A stretch of 64,000 bases of DNA from Salvelinus alpinus (lineage: Eukaryota > Chordata > Actinopteri > Salmoniformes > Salmonidae), in contig NC_092092.1 in NCBI RefSeq assembly GCF_045679555.1, positions 23,488,969 through 23,552,968 of the forward strand, written 5' to 3'. How positions within the stretch are numbered: the stretch's first letter is position 1; every line of letters begins with the position of its first letter. Below the pieces are notes generated by a model. That model had not been told where the DNA came from, did no database searches, and was given only the letters and a program-made list of their open reading frames with translations. Position numbers and translations under genes: made by a program. This document shows, in pieces, positions 20,449 to 33,632 of this stretch.

Positions 20449-22730
20449 CCATGAAACCCTCCCTTGTTACAGAGCTATAAAACCCAGCAAGGGGAAGTGA
20501 ATATATACACATACAGTATGTCAGCATGAGCAAACCATTCCTCCTATTTCTCATCCTGCCTAGTAATATACAGCCAGTTGTCAAACCCAGTTTGGTTAAC
20601 GTTCAGTCTAAAAATGCAATGGACTGTCAGTAATTTGCCTTCAGATTCTCCAGTGCTATTCACCTCGTAGGGCTAATCTCGCTTTGTGGTATGTAACAAT
20701 GCAGCACCAAATGAGGAGGAAATGTCAGGTTATGTTTCAGTGCCAGCCTCCTTCCCACCCTCCATCTGTAGTAATAGCCGGTGCTTATTGGAACATATGC
20801 TGCTTGTTGCACACCCACCATCTGTTGGATGAACTGATGGAGTGATCCTGTTGCCAGGGTGATGGGGGCATTCAGTGAAATAGCCCTGCCTACAAACATT
20901 TATTCTCAAGTTTTGGTGTTTCTAGTACATAGGAATGTCTTTGGTACTGCATGTTACCTAGAGCAACTTTTGTCAGTGGAAAGGGTTTTGAAGACAATAA
21001 AGTCTTTGTAAAGTAAGAATCTAACAATTTTGTGCATAATACAATTAGTTTGAATACCAAACTGCTATTAGGAGCTTTCAATATCTACATTTAGATCATC
21101 AAAAATAATGCTGCTTTCAATATGATTTAATATCTTGTAATATTTAGACATGTTAAGTGGAAAGTCACATTCAAAGCACTTATACTCTTGTTTTCCGTTA
21201 TATTCATGTAGGTATGGCTCTCGGGTATAGGCCTCAGGCATATATCCTAAAGGAAGGCCATTCCCAGAGAGAGAGCGAGAGTTGTTCAGTGCACACTCTA
21301 GTTTGGTGTGCCGTTGAGCCTAGCCGTGTCTGATTTCTGTTCTTTCAACTGCCGTCACTCCAGTGAACCTGAGACACAAAGAGGAGAGGAGCTCCCCAAC
21401 ACAAAGTACCAGGGAGAAAGTCAAAGCACTTGAAACCCAATCCTCAAGACTTATGCCACCGTTTGGCCATCTACTTTGCTCTCAACTGTATCTAACTGAT
21501 GCTGTATTGACTTCAGTCAAAAGATTTAAGGAACCCCTATACCCTCTACTCCACCTTCCATTCCACATGCCTGGTGGCCATATGTCAGCCCCACACGTGA
21601 CTTACTACTGTATCAGTTACAAAGCAGGGAAAGTTCTCAAAAGTGCACCAAACTCTTTGGGTAACCTTGTCTGAATGAATACAACGACATGGCTATGAGT
21701 TGCAGCTGTGACTTGCTGAAATTCTGTGGACTAATTGAATGAAACAGTGACAGATAAAATTACATACTGGTGGAGATTAAGTCATTCAACGTACAAAGGA
21801 GAAAGAAAGTTGTCTTCAGCTGTGTGATGAGTGTAAGGAAGGACAGAACTTGCATTGTTGCTGCATGAGCTCTATTCTCACACAACTGACCACAGTAGCT
21901 CAGCACCACAGTGTTCCGTGAAATACCTGGAACAACAGGCCAGAAAAACAAGAGGCTACAACATCTTCAGTTTTTAAACCCTACTTTTAGATTCATCTAA
22001 ATTGGGGGATGTTATTATAGCTTCATGAGAGCCTGAACAAATATACACCTGAAATAATTGTTTATTTTTGAGGGCCTCAAAAGTGCCTCTCTGTACCCCC
22101 ACCAAGATAATGGTACCCATACCAACCAGCACACACACACAAAAAAAGGTTCCATGTTGTTGAATTGTGAATGGGTGTGTGCCAATTATGTCAGAATGTG
22201 AAGTGGTAGTGGGCTTCAGGTGTCAAAACGTTTTTAATGACAAGGATGAGGAAGGCAATAAAAACAGTAGCTGCCAAAGGAGGTTCATTCAGAGTTTGTA
22301 AAAACAATGTACGAACTAATCACGGCAGAGGGCCCTGCACCACATGAGAGCCGCCCCCCAGAGTGCAGAGCAGGGGAGATGGAAGTACCACATGGAGCGA
22401 GCTGCTGCCATGGAGGTCAGAGATGTGAGCGACCGAGCACAGAGGGGAAGGCGTGGGCTTCCTCTAGCCTGCACGGTCATGACTGACTTTCACAGTCTCA
22501 CGTGGTGCGTTCTGGCTGTTGACCCTGTGCTGCTGAAGATCTCTATCAGGTCTTCAAGGGACCGGCAAACCATCCCTGCTGATTGTAGGATGTTTTTAGG
22601 ATACAGCACTTTCCCAAAAACAAAAACTGATATTTTTACTTTGACCTCCTGCTGTAGCTTAGTCTTATGTAGAGTCAACTGTTAGTGATGCTTTATTTGA
22701 ATGTTGTATCATAATTCCTACCATAGGTTA
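20449..22730. other. No gene or repeat recognised
   Basis: Single-copy-looking sequence. The open frame at 21363-21674 (103 codons) follows CACTCCAG, an acceptor-like sequence, but it shows no family similarity and no donor, so I do not call it a gene. Confidence 0.4.
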
Positions 22731-22929
22731 TTTTTATTTTACCTTTATTTAACTAGGCAAGTCAGTTAAGAACAAATTCTTATTTTCAATGACGGCCTAG
22801 GAACAGTGGGTTAACTGCCTGTTCAGGGGCAGAACGACAGATTTGTACCTTGTCAGCTCGGGGATTTGAACTTGCAACCTTTCGGTTACTAGTCCAACGC
22901 TCTAACCACTAGGCTACCCTGCCGCCCCA
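22731..22929 (-). repeat. HpaI-type SINE, full length
   Basis: Read on the - strand it has a tRNA-like head with an A-box region TAGCCTAGTGGTTAGAGC and a B-box region GGTTGCAAGTTCAAATCCC, then a tRNA-unrelated body containing GTTAAC (the HpaI site), and the tail GACTTGCCTAGTTAAATAAA. This is the classic salmonid HpaI SINE layout and a main reason for placing the sequence in Salmonidae. Confidence 0.9.
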
Positions 22930-25900
22930 GGTAGTTATCATTCATATGACTTTGAGCTTGGTATTATCTACTGCATTATGACAGTTTGACATAATTGTAG
23001 GTCACATCAACGGTCATGACTTGCTGATGTCAAAGTCATGGCTGTCAAAGTCATCATGTTAATGACAACATTATCACATTCCCACATTTGTCAGTTATGC
23101 AGTATGTAGTATCAGTGTAACTTGGGAGTGTTATTTATTGAGGAGAAAAACATGAAAAGTTTCTATGCAATTTTAATTGACCCACTGACCTAGGGAAAAA
23201 TAATAATGGCTATATGCAGTGTATTAAAAATATATATGTATTTTTTGCTTAGGTCACTGATTCAGACTCATATTGAGCAGGAATAGATGAATGCACCATC
23301 TCGAATGTTATCATCTAATTAACTATGCAGATTTTATAAACAGCCAGACACCAAGGGCAAGTGCTGAGGCACATTCTATTAGAAATGCTAATAGGCCAAT
23401 TAATGTGGCCGGTGTGAAAGCCTTTCTTCTCTCCGGAGAATAAACCCTGCCCTCGACTCTGTGTTAAACATATGGCTCTTATTTATTATGGCAGTGCTAT
23501 TGCAAGTAGCTACAATTCCCATGATGTGCTCATACAGTATATTAACAGCTCATTCCCACAGCATTGTGTTGGATCTGGGTTTATGTGCCACTGACTGTCA
23601 CCGACCATTGCCCTCGCTGGCAGGCTTTTGTCTAGATCTATATTGAGGGTTAACAGAGGGAGGTGCCTAGGTTGCATATTAATGAGGAGTAAGGGTGTTT
23701 GGGCCTATAGAAGGCCCAGTTATATACTGTAAACACTCATCTCTATGCCAATCCACCCATCCCATTAACATTTTATTTAGCCATCAACTCCTGGTTTGGA
23801 GTCCAGGTTCACAGTATTTTACTGAATGTGAAGTCAAGTAAAACCTCAACAGGTCTCTCTGGATCTGTTTATTTTGAACCAGCATCGTCAAATAGTGACA
23901 ACAACGGCTTGATTTGCTCTCCACCAACGTCATCCCCAGATCCCACCATTGGATTGGATCAACAACCGTGCTAACTGAAGCACACATCATTTTAGCAAAC
24001 AGAAGTAATGGCCGTATCTTAAACAATATTTAGTTACATCTGATAAATGCACAAATGTATTGGGGTTGACTTTAGCAATGAGTAACGTTTTGATTGTAAT
24101 CAACCAGATCACTAATCACTCAGAAAAAACTGTGTTGATGCAACAGGCACAAGGACACATAATGTGCAGTATAGCAGCTGTAAGCGCGTGTGTATCGTTT
24201 TGCTTGTTGGGGGAATCATTTTGCTGCATAAAAAAACAGCTCTGTCTTTCATATTCTGCCAAAATTGCCTGCACATGTCCTCAGACAAGCTAAGCATTAA
24301 GTATAGCAGAGTTGTGATTTACTGGAGACTGTGAGTCCAGTCACAGCCATAGAGCCTCCCCTAGGAAAACAAAAGAAAGAAACCTCACAGATTCTATGCT
24401 GTGGTTTACCCCCAAAATCCTCGGTTCTGGTGGCAAACTGATCCAAACCAGTCTTATTTTCCCCCCACATTCGAGGGACTTCTGTAAATTATACTTGAGT
24501 GTATTTTGATGCAAGACACTGAGTCAACCAAAAGGACAAGAAAAGACAATAAAAAGTAACGAAGAGGGCAAAATAGTGCTTAGCCTAGTACCAACCCTCT
24601 CATTATGAAGTCTCCTCTTCTCCCTCTGGCCTTTTCAGCTGAAACGCTCTGCTTCGCTCCCAGTCCCAACACAGCAACATTTAAATCACTTTTCTCCTAA
24701 CAGGAAGGCTTGTGCAAAGTCTCGTTCCTCTCCACTATATTTAGATGTCAGTGTTTATAAATTGCATCCCTTCACAAATGTGTTGACTCAAGCTCGGCCT
24801 TACTGGAGGCAGGCAGGCAGGCTGCCCAGCCGCCCTTTCTCTCTGTGCTCAGGCACTAATCAGGGGTCGCTGTGGATCAGGGGTCACTGTGGCAGCAGTC
24901 TGCCAGCCGGGGGAGGACGGCAGGCTTGCAGCCGGCTGCATTCTCCCGGTCACAGAAGGCCAGTGTGGCTTAGATTCTTACACTTAAATGTCCCTTCTCT
25001 TTCTCTTTACAGCTACTGTATTCTGTCAAATTTTGCCACCAGAAAGATGGTGCAGTGAGGATGATAGTAGGCTATGTAGTCAATAGAACACTGGAGCCAT
25101 TCTCTCCCCTTTAGGAAGATTTCACCAAGGATTTGGACTGTTGCCTCTTTCCCACCGTGATCCCCTAATTATTATTAATGACACAGGCAGAATGATACAA
25201 ATCAAGGTACTTTCATCTATCAAAGATTTATGCTATTGGAAATGTGAATTGGTGGCCCTTTCCTTTGGCAATCATTATCTCTGATTATGTTTTCTGGATA
25301 ATGTGAGAGAAACTGACATACTGCTGTTGGCTCGAAGATGACATCTGGAACATTCTAAGCAGCGTTGCGGGTCCAATGAGCCCTGTGATCATTTAGCAAG
25401 TCTTTAGCAGGGCCGGTGACAGAGGAGCTGCGAGACTGACTCCCAGTAGCATATGGCTTTGTAGTTAGGCAAGGAGTCACCCTCTCCTGGGCCTAACAGC
25501 AGTCATGCCACAAAGAGCCAATTACATGTACATTTAAAAGCCATTGAACTGAACAGGTCCAACAAGCACGGCTAGGTTTCCCACCTTCAACCTCAGATGC
25601 CCCTGCATATTCCTTCTCCTGGGTTTTTTCCATGGAAACTTCTGCCCCTGCCAGCCGGCCCCACATTCAGTAACACTGGGTAATAAATGGACTAGCTATT
25701 TCCACCCAAATGGCACCTGGAGAGGAGATGCCATGCACTTCCTCTGACCCGATGTCAATCACATGCTTGAAGCCCTGGGTTAAGAGGGAGGCGCAGGGGT
25801 CACCACGGGCCAGGGTCCTCTCTTCCATGACCTGAGCTGTGGAGGATCAGCATGAGGAGAGTCACTCAGGTGTTTTCTCCCTCCCATGGGTTCCTTATGA

Positions 25901-27555
25901 TAAATAATGGGGAAGTGACGACCGCTCTTCAACAGAGCAGACCCTTTGATCCCGCCTCTGTGGCAATGAAAGGCTTTGATGCTGCTTTAGCACTGTCCAT
26001 GTTTCACATTGTCAGACTCCAAGCTAAGACAGCTTTTCTGAATAGAGGTGTTGCCTTGATCTTATGTCTTAAAGGGACGTGGACTCCTTGGCTACTGTTA
26101 CGTGAGAGTCAGTGGAAGTGCTAGGATTCGGCCATGGTGCCATCCTGTCCTCCTATAGTTGTGCTAATGAGAACCTCCAATTTTGATTCAGATGTATCTT
26201 TCCACAGGAAACCAAGCGACATAGGCATACTAATATATTACACTATACGGTAACCATGGTATGCTGCTAATACTTACCACTTCAAAAGTGGGCTTACTCA
26301 TTTAGTTCGTTTCTCATCTAGACATTTAGTCACAAAGGAATCAATGTCACCTCGTGATATTTGTCCCTAAAGAGATTAAACTGTTTTGTACTAGTAGACC
26401 AATGCAGAACAAGGAGGAATTCCACACAAACGTTATGGTGTGAGGATTCTGTAATGGAAGGACCTTAGAATGCCACTGTTTAAATAGTGGGGTCTGAGTT
26501 GAGTTATCTAAATCACCACTGCTACTCTAGCAGTAAAGGGCACCTACTCATCCCATCCTAAACTACCACAGCATCCTGAGGACAGATGCCGTCCTTCAGA
26601 TGAGCTGGGTAATTGAGCAGTAAACAGGAATCCCTCCTAATAGGCAGGTACATGCCACCAGCCTGTTTCTTTGATAAGAAGACGTGCTTCCCGTTGACAG
26701 GGTCTTGTCAAACAGCAACCTACCAGGAACTCCCTAATATACCTTTTAGAGGGAGGAGCCCAAGGTCTGCTTGTTGTACTCTAGGTGATTGTAATACATG
26801 TTCTAATGAAGCAGACTGACCATAATAGACCCAAAGGGAAGTGTGTGTGCGTGCGTGTGTAAATTGGGGGGTCAATGAGGAGGAACTCGGGAGCTGGCTG
26901 CCACATCGTTAACCACTGTGGAGGAGAAACCCCTGCTGCCAGGAAGGTGTGAATAACCCCCATTCTCACCTTGGACCATCCCCAAGTGCCAAAGGCCTGC
27001 TGGGCAGCCACTTCACAGAGGCCTGGGAAAGATCCAGGCAGAAACAACACAGACAGAGGACACCTGGAAGTAGGGAGGGACACAAGGTTACGCATACAGT
27101 GACTTCGACATCCATTGTTTTGGAATCCTTAGTTGTGGAACTACCACGTCCGTTTGGGATATTACAACAACAAAGAGGTTACTGCAAACAACAAACACCG
27201 TTTTTTTCCCCTCGGACACCATTTCAATTTTCTTTACCAGGCTGCTCACTTCCGTTTGGACTCTCCTCAACACCATTTCGTCAACAAAATAATAACAGAA
27301 GGACTGGGTAGAACAGTGGCGCTGGTTCCCTTAATGCAGATTCCATCTTTAAGGCCTTGGTGTTTATATTTTAACATGTGCTTTACCAAGTAGGGAACAA
27401 CATGATTCAGGTTTTTGACCCAGATTACCGATGAAGTGGTTTAGTAGACGGTTCTCCAAGAAGAGGGCTGTCGGAAGAGCACACCTGTTGGTTTATAAGC
27501 AATACTTTCTTTATTTAGATTACTATTGCATTGTGTATATGAGAGCCATATAGAA
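22930..27555. other. No gene recognised
   Basis: I see no splice-supported exon and no repeat whose ends I can define. Some parts (24600-25000, 25400-26100) are GC-richer and not obviously repetitive, and could hold conserved non-coding elements; this cannot be judged without alignment. A short TG/CG tract lies near 26842-26862. Confidence 0.4.
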
Positions 27556-27557
27556 TA

Positions 27558-29241
27558 CCAGTTAAAAGTTTGGACAAACCTACTCATTCAAGGGTTTTTC
27601 TTTATTTTTACTATTTTCTACAATGTAGAATAATAGTGAAGACATCAACACTATGAAATAACACATTTGGAATCATGAAGTAACCAAAAAAGTGTTAAAC
27701 AAATCAAAATATATTTTTTATTTGAGATTCTTCAAAGTAGCCACCCTTTGCCTTGATGATAGCTTTGCACACTCTTGGCATTATCTCAACCAGCTTCATA
27801 AGGAAGTCACCTGGAATGCATTTCAATTAATCTTGTCAAAAGTTAAAAGTGGCATTTGTGGTTTACAGAAGATAGCCCTACTTGGTAAAAGACCATGTCC
27901 ATATTATGGTAAGAACAGCTCAAATAAGCAAAGAGGAACAACAGTCCATCATTACTTTAAGACATGAAGGTCATTCAATCCGTAACATTTCAAGAACTTT
28001 TAAAGTTTCTTCAAGTACAGTCGCAAAAACCATCAAGCGCTATGATAAAACTGGCTCTTATGAGGACCGCCACAGGAGAGGAAGACCAAGAGTTTCCTCT
28101 GCTGCAGAGGATAAGTTCATTAGAGATTTTTTTAACCCTCTATTTAACTAGGCAAGTCAGTTAAGAACAAATTCTTATTTACAATGACAGCCTAGGAACA
28201 GTGGGTTACCTGCATTGTTCAGAAGCAGAATGACAGATTTTTACCTTGTCAGCTCAGGGATTCGTTCTAGCAACCTTTTGGTTACTAGTCCAACGCACTA
28301 ACCACTAAGCTACCTGCCTCCAAGTTACCAGTCACAGAAATTGCAGCCCAAATAAATGCTTCACAGAGTTCAAGTAACAGACACATCTCAACATCAACTG
28401 TTGAGAGGAGATTGCGTGAATCAGGCCATCATGGTCGAATTGCTGCAAAGAAACTACTACTAAAGGACACCAATAAGAAGAAGAGACTTGCTGGGGCCAA
28501 GAAACACAAGCAATGGACATTAGACCGGTGAAAATCTGTACTTTCATCTGATGAGTCCAAATTTGACATTTTTGGTTCCAACCAATGATCTCTGGATATG
28601 TGGTTCCCACCATGAAGCATGGAGGAGGAGGTGTGATGGTGTGGGGATGCTTTTCTGGTGACACTGTCCGTAATTTATTTTGAATTTAAGGCACACTTAA
28701 CCAGTATGGCTACCACAGCATTCTGCAGCGATACGCCATCCCTTCTGGTTTGCGCTTAGGGAATATCATTTGTTTTCCAACAGGACAATGACCCAACAAA
28801 CCTTCAGGCTGTGTAAGGGCTATTTGACCAAGATGGAGAGTGATGGAGTACTACATCAGATGACCTGGCCTCCACAATCACCTGACCTCAACCCAATTGA
28901 GATTGTTTGGGATGAGTTGGACCGCAGATAGAAGAAAAAGCAGCCAACAAGTGCTCAGCATATGTGGGAACTCCTTCAAGATTGTTGGAAAAGCATTCCA
29001 GGTGAAGCTGGTTGAGAGAATGCCAAGAGTGTGCAAAGCTGTTATCAAGGCAAAGGGTGGCTACTTTGAAGAATCTCGAATATAAAATATATTTTGATTT
29101 GTTGAACTCTTTTTTGGTTACTACATGATTCAATATGTGTTATTTCATAATGTTGATGTCCATTATTATTATACAATGTAGAAAATAGTAAAAATATAGA
29201 AAAACCCTTGAATGAGTAGTTGTGCCCAAACTTTTGACTGG
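27558..29241 (+). mobile_element. Tc1-like transposon, degenerate, interrupted by a SINE
   Basis: Termini CAGTTAAAAGTTTGGAC at the left and CCAAACTTTTGACTG at the right are inverted repeats flanked by TA (27556-27557, 29242-29243). The + strand has a helix-turn-helix region (LRHEGHSIRNISRTFKVSSS) and a GRPR hook (RRGRPRVSSAAEDKF), ending where a SINE is inserted at 28126. After the SINE, frames matching the catalytic part of Tc1 transposase continue ([12 protein letters not shown] in part, then SPDLNPIEIVWDELD) with stops and shifts. Non-functional. A close relative lies at 33633-35241. Confidence 0.88.
28126..28322 (-). repeat. HpaI-type SINE nested in the Tc1-like element
   Basis: On the - strand it carries the degenerate A-box TTAGTGGTTAGTGCG, a B-box-like GGTTGCTAGAACGAATCCC, and the tail GACTTGCCTAGTTAAATAGA. 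It divides the transposase between the DNA-binding and catalytic parts. Comparison with the related element at 34230 shows that the flanking transposon sequence (GTTCATTAGAG ... TTGCAGCCCAAATAAATG) was continuous before insertion. Confidence 0.85.
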
Positions 29242-29243
29242 TA

Positions 29244-31225
29244 CTCTATATAGATCTCTATAAATGGTTCTAGTTGCTACAGGATTGCAAGTTGAAGAGA
29301 GACAAAGACCAAGAGATTCAAACAAATTCATTACATCATTCCAGTACACACAATGGTCTATTTCCAAATGTGTGACAGTGTCATACACCAGTTTCCTTTA
29401 CTAGATAAAATGTCAATGATAGGGTATCTCATCCTGTCAAAGTGAAAGGGAGTGTCTGTGTGTCTCAGTAGCCACCCTGAGGTTTGTCAATGGAAGCTGG
29501 AGCCACGCACCTATCTCTGATCACTTGATTGAGTTCTGTTTTTAGAAACTCTGCATCCTGCTCCATGTCCCCCCACCTTTTCCTATTACTGATACCTTTG
29601 TCATTCATTCTGTTCCAGGGAGGTTAAGTGCTGGAGCTGTTAGGCTTATGATGAGCTACGTATGATAACACAGTTGCAACTGATTCTGAGGAGAGAGAGG
29701 GACAGATCAGTTTCACACTCACTCCTAATGAAGCCCTGTGTGTTTCACAGGGCTCTGGTTCACAGTCTTTGGGCTCATTACACTCATAATGGCAAGGATG
29801 TAAAGTGGAAATCTTTCCAACAGGGAGGGATGGCTAGGCTGTTTAAATACAGGGTCTTGGTGTATTGCATTTCTCATAATACAGAAAATGAATTGTATCA
29901 TCTGAAATATGTGATGACAATTCTCATTTGTCAAGTTTTACACATGCTGGAACATTAATGTGCTACAATTTTTGGGGGTAAATCAATTAAAACGTACCTG
30001 TCATTATCGTCTAAACATATCATTCCATTAAGTCATTACATTTTTGCTTATGCAAGCAGCAGATTTTCCCAGTTCTCTCTGAGCTTTGGTTTAATTTCTT
30101 GAGTGCATACTTTGGTTGTTAGTGACCCAGCATTCTGCAACAAAATACAACATTCTAACTTCATAAAGTGTACATCTGTTTCTTCAGATTTTCCGTAATG
30201 CATGAACTATTTAGAATTCTGTTGATTTGTTTCATGAAAAGAGAAGCTGCATTTGGGATCTGATTTAATTATATCTCTTTCCCACAAGCTGTTGTCTCCG
30301 TGTACATTTTGCCCCCCTCTCCTTCCCTTGGAGCTGTCTGTGGGAAAAGCCATCCAGCTAGCAGGGTAGAGAAAGCATTGAAATTGGTAATTCAATTTCA
30401 CTGTATTGCAATGAGCAGAGAGAGAGGGAGACATGGAGGAAGAGGAGGACAGAGAGAGAGGGAGTGGTGAAGGGGGGAGAGAGAAAGAGAGAGAGAGATG
30501 CAATATTGGTATATTATATGACACCTTGTTGACTGCAGTAGTCTGAAGAATGATGATGATCTGATGTCCAAACAATCAATAAATTACACTTCACTATAAA
30601 ACTCTCAAAGATCTTTTATTTTAGCGAATAGGAATGAGTAAGTCAGCAGCACAGAGAATGGCGACGAGCCATGTTGCAGCATGGCTCTACTTGTGCATTT
30701 GCTGAGAGAAGGTAACTGGGCCCTGTCAACAGTAACGCTCCCCTGTCCCTAAGTGTAGAAGAGCCCTGATAACAGCCAGCATGTGGGTGAGAGGTGCCGT
30801 TAGAGCAGACAGGGCTGAGCTCCAGCCTCACGCCACCGGGGTGTTACCTCTCCCCCCTAACCTCCCCCTCCCTCTGACCCCACTGCTATCTCCTGTGCCT
30901 CTTTAATGAGCCCAAGTGTCAAAACAGGGATGATGAATAGAAAGCGCCCATGTACAGATGCAGTGTGATAAGTAGGGAGGAGCAATTGTGCACGTGGAAT
31001 GTGTGTATGTGTGTGTGTGTGTGGAGGACAGAGACGCGAGAGGAGGTGTGCAGATCAAAGGTGGTTCTGCTTTGGAGTTTGATTAAACTGTGGACCTGTA
31101 ATATGGACCCACTAAGTCCTTTACCATCCCACAACAACAATGGGCTTTCTGAAGCTTTGGAGGAATGCCACAAATAACTGTCTCCAATCAGTCAGTCTGC
31201 CACAGCATGGCAGGTATGGGAGCCT
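29244..31225. other. No gene recognised; GA-rich microsatellite
   Basis: An imperfect (GA)n/GAGG tract occupies about 30415-30500, and a (TG)n tract of about 12 repeats lies near 31003-31021. Otherwise I see no exon or defined repeat. Confidence 0.5.
30415..30500 (+). repeat. (GA)n-type microsatellite
   Basis: Imperfect GAGA/GAGG/GGAG tract, purine-only on the + strand over most of its length. Confidence 0.85.
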
Positions 31226-31374
31226 ACAGGTCTACCTGAACCATTGTAACCAGAGTCTATACTTTGAAACAATCCTGGTGAGCGAGTGGGATTACTAGAA
31301 TGGTGCCTGTGAGGTACTGTAGTAAATATGTGTGGTTTGTTGCAAAGCTGAGTAAAATCTTCTAATAAACTAAG
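31226..31374 (+). repeat. 150-bp duplicated segment, copy 1
   Basis: ACAGGTCTACCTGAACCATTG through CTTCTAATAAACTAAG matches 39288-39434 with a few substitutions and one short indel. In both places it is followed by the same LINE family, directly here and after a 45-bp array there. The pair suggests one duplicated unit rather than two independent insertions. Confidence 0.75.
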
Positions 31375-31394
31375 AACAGTAGTAGACTGTAGTA

Positions 31395-32058
31395 TACTAT
31401 GACCCCAGGCTCAGGCTATTCCAGAGTCTGGGGTCATAGTAACTAAAGGCTGCTTCTCCATGCCTCTTTGTTCTAGGCTTTGGGATAGTTAAAAGGCCAG
31501 TGCCAGAGGACCTGAGGGACCTACTGGGTACATAACTAAAAAGCATGTCTGACATGTGTTGGGGAGCACAATTGTGGATTGATTTCAAATCCAATAGAAG
31601 AATCTTACAATTTATACTAAAACTCACAGGCAGCCAGTGCAGAGACTTTAAAACCAATGTAATGTGTGCTCTCCGTCTGGTCTTGGTCAGTACCAGTGCT
31701 GCAGCATTCTGTATGTTTTGCAGTTGACCAATGGTTTTCTTGGGTAGACCAGACAGGAGAGCATTTCAGTAGTCAGGCCAGCTTGTAATAAAAGCATGTA
31801 TGAGTCTCTCTGTACCAGCCTTAGAAAGAAACGGCCGCACCTTATCAAGGTTCCTCAGGTGGCAAAATATATTTTGGTCACATTCCTAATGTGTGATTCG
31901 ATATTGAGTTCAGAATCTAAAATGACAGCTAGGTTTTTTACCTTGTGTTTTATCTTTATTGCCCATTAATTAAAATGTGCGGTTCTTTCTCTGTGCTTTG
32001 GCTCCAGCAATAATCTTGATTTAGCTGGAGGAAGTTGTGAGCCTTCCAAGAATTTAAA
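31395..32058 (-). mobile_element. L2-like LINE fragment, copy 1
   Basis: On the - strand this encodes the end of a reverse transcriptase ORF: LHWLPVSFSINCKILLLDLK, then PSRSLRSSGTGLL and WNSL, the usual C-terminal block of L2/CR1-like elements. It is over 90 percent identical by eye to 40005-40690. The 5' and 3' ends are missing, and similarity stops at about 32058, just before a possible exon at 32074. Confidence 0.8.
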
Positions 32059-32073
32059 TCACCAGCCTTGCAG

Positions 32074-32191
32074 TTTACAGCTAAGGGACAGAGCAACTAT
32101 GATATGCTGCGGGAGGTTGAGAAGAAATATGTTAATATAAGCTTCAGAAAAACAATCCAAAAGATCACATCAAACTTCTGGAAAATCTGTG
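32074..32191 (+). CDS. Candidate orphan exon, product not recognised
   Basis: CCAGCCTTGCAG (acceptor) precedes an open stretch of 39 codons starting FTAKGQSNYDMLREVEKKYV and continuing NISFRKTIQKITSNFWKIC, then CTGTG|GTAAGA (donor). The composition is protein-like (mixed charged and hydrophobic residues), and the stretch lies directly after the end of a LINE fragment but is not part of it. It leaves phase 1, which does not match phase 0 at 38795, so at least one more exon would be required. An alternative acceptor is at 32080. Family unknown. Confidence 0.3.
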
Positions 32192-32593
32192 GTAAGATTA
32201 AACTATACATTTTAGTCTTGAATATGGTTTTTTTTATGTATGATTCACTGTTATCAAAAACAGCTCCTTCCCTTTTTCGGTCTATAGATCAAAGCTAAGG
32301 AAGTTAGAATCAACTTGTTCTTGAAAGCAACAGTCTGCCGTAAAGGCAGTAGTAACAGTGAACATAAACATCGCAATGACTGTGAATTTAAATCCAGAAT
32401 GGTGGGTAGTTCAGATCCTCCATGTGTGTGACTACTATGCTCTTATCACTCGTTAACATGTGAGTTTTAAATATCCACATACTATTTGAAATAGTTTTCT
32501 TGTAAAGGAATTACACTCAATCTTGTTAAGAGTACATTGGACTGCTCCAGATTAGTGCATGCTCTGTTGTAGAGCAGTACTTCATGGCAGCAG

Positions 32594-33405
32594 TTTCAGG
32601 TTTTAATGTCACATGCACAAGTACAGTGTAATGCCTTTCTTGCAAGCTCTAAACCCAACAATGCAGTAACCAATAACAATGTAACACAAAATAATTACAT
32701 CAGGTAGAACAAAAACACACAAGAAATAAAAAATAAGAAATAAGAAGAAAATGAGAAAGTAAGTAAGCATACGATATACATAGTCAGTCAGTTCCAGTAC
32801 CATATTTACAATGTGCAGGGATACTGGATCGAAAGAGGTAGATACTGTATGTATAGGGGTAAGGTGTCTAGGCATCAGGATATATGATAAACAGAGTAGC
32901 AGCAACGTATATGATGATTGCATGTGAATGGGTTTATGTGTGTGTGTAGTCAGTATAAATGTATGTGCATATTATGTGTGTGTGTGAGCAAATGATCGAG
33001 TGAGTGTTTGTGTGTGTGTTGGAGTGTCAGTGTGCGTGAGTGTGTAGGGCCCTGTGATTGTGAATAGAGACAGTGCAAAAATTAAGGGCCAACTCAGATA
33101 GTCCATGTAGCCATTTTGTTAGCGATTTTGTTAGCTATTTAGCAGTCTTATGGCTTGGGGATAGAAGCTGTTCAGGGGCCTGTTGGTGTCAGACTTGATG
33201 CACCAGTACGTCGTGCCGTGCAGAAGCATAGAGAACAGTCTATGTCTTGGGTGGCTGTAGACATTAATGATTTTCCGAGCCTTCCTTTCACACCACCTGA
33301 TATACAGGTCCTGGATGGCAGGGAGCTTGGCGTAACTGATGTTCTGGGCTGTCCGCACAACCTTCTGTATCACCATGCGATCGAGGGCGGTGCTATTGCC
33401 AAATC
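32594..33405 (-). mobile_element. LINE fragment, family A: 3' UTR plus RT C terminus
   Basis: The + strand starts TTTTAATGTCACATGCACAAG, the inverted 3' UTR of a salmonid LINE that recurs at 41260 and 53585. The - strand ORF near 33376-33131 reads VIQKVVRTAQNISYAKLPAI then DLYIRWCERKARKI, the last part of the RT ORF. A (TG)n-like stretch lies in the UTR near 32935-33030. Confidence 0.8.
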
Positions 33406-33406
33406 A

Positions 33407-33632
33407 AATCAAGTTTAAATCAAATGTTATTGGTCGCATACACATATCTAGCAGATGTTATTGCGGGTGTAGCGAAAGGTTTGTGTTGCTAACTCCAACA
33501 GTGCAGTCATATCGAACAATACACAACAATACACACACAAGTGTACACAAGTCGAAAAAGTATAAGAATGGAATTTAAAAATATGGAAATATTAGGGAGA
33601 GCAATGTCAGAGTCCAGAATATATATACAGTA
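33407..33632 (-). mobile_element. LINE 3' UTR, family C, left part
   Basis: CAAATCAAATCAAGTTTAAATC followed by ATTGGTCGCATACACATA is the inverted 3' end of another LINE family with a (TTTGATT)-like tail. The same family continues at 35242 on the other side of a Tc1-like copy, with coding sequence for the RT. Confidence 0.7.

Noticed and set aside
21363-21674. 103-codon ORF after a CACTCCAG acceptor-like site
   Set aside because: No donor, no phase partner and no recognisable motif.
25852-26124. 90-codon ORF in GC-richer sequence
   Set aside because: Ordinary chance ORF length; no splice sites or similarity.
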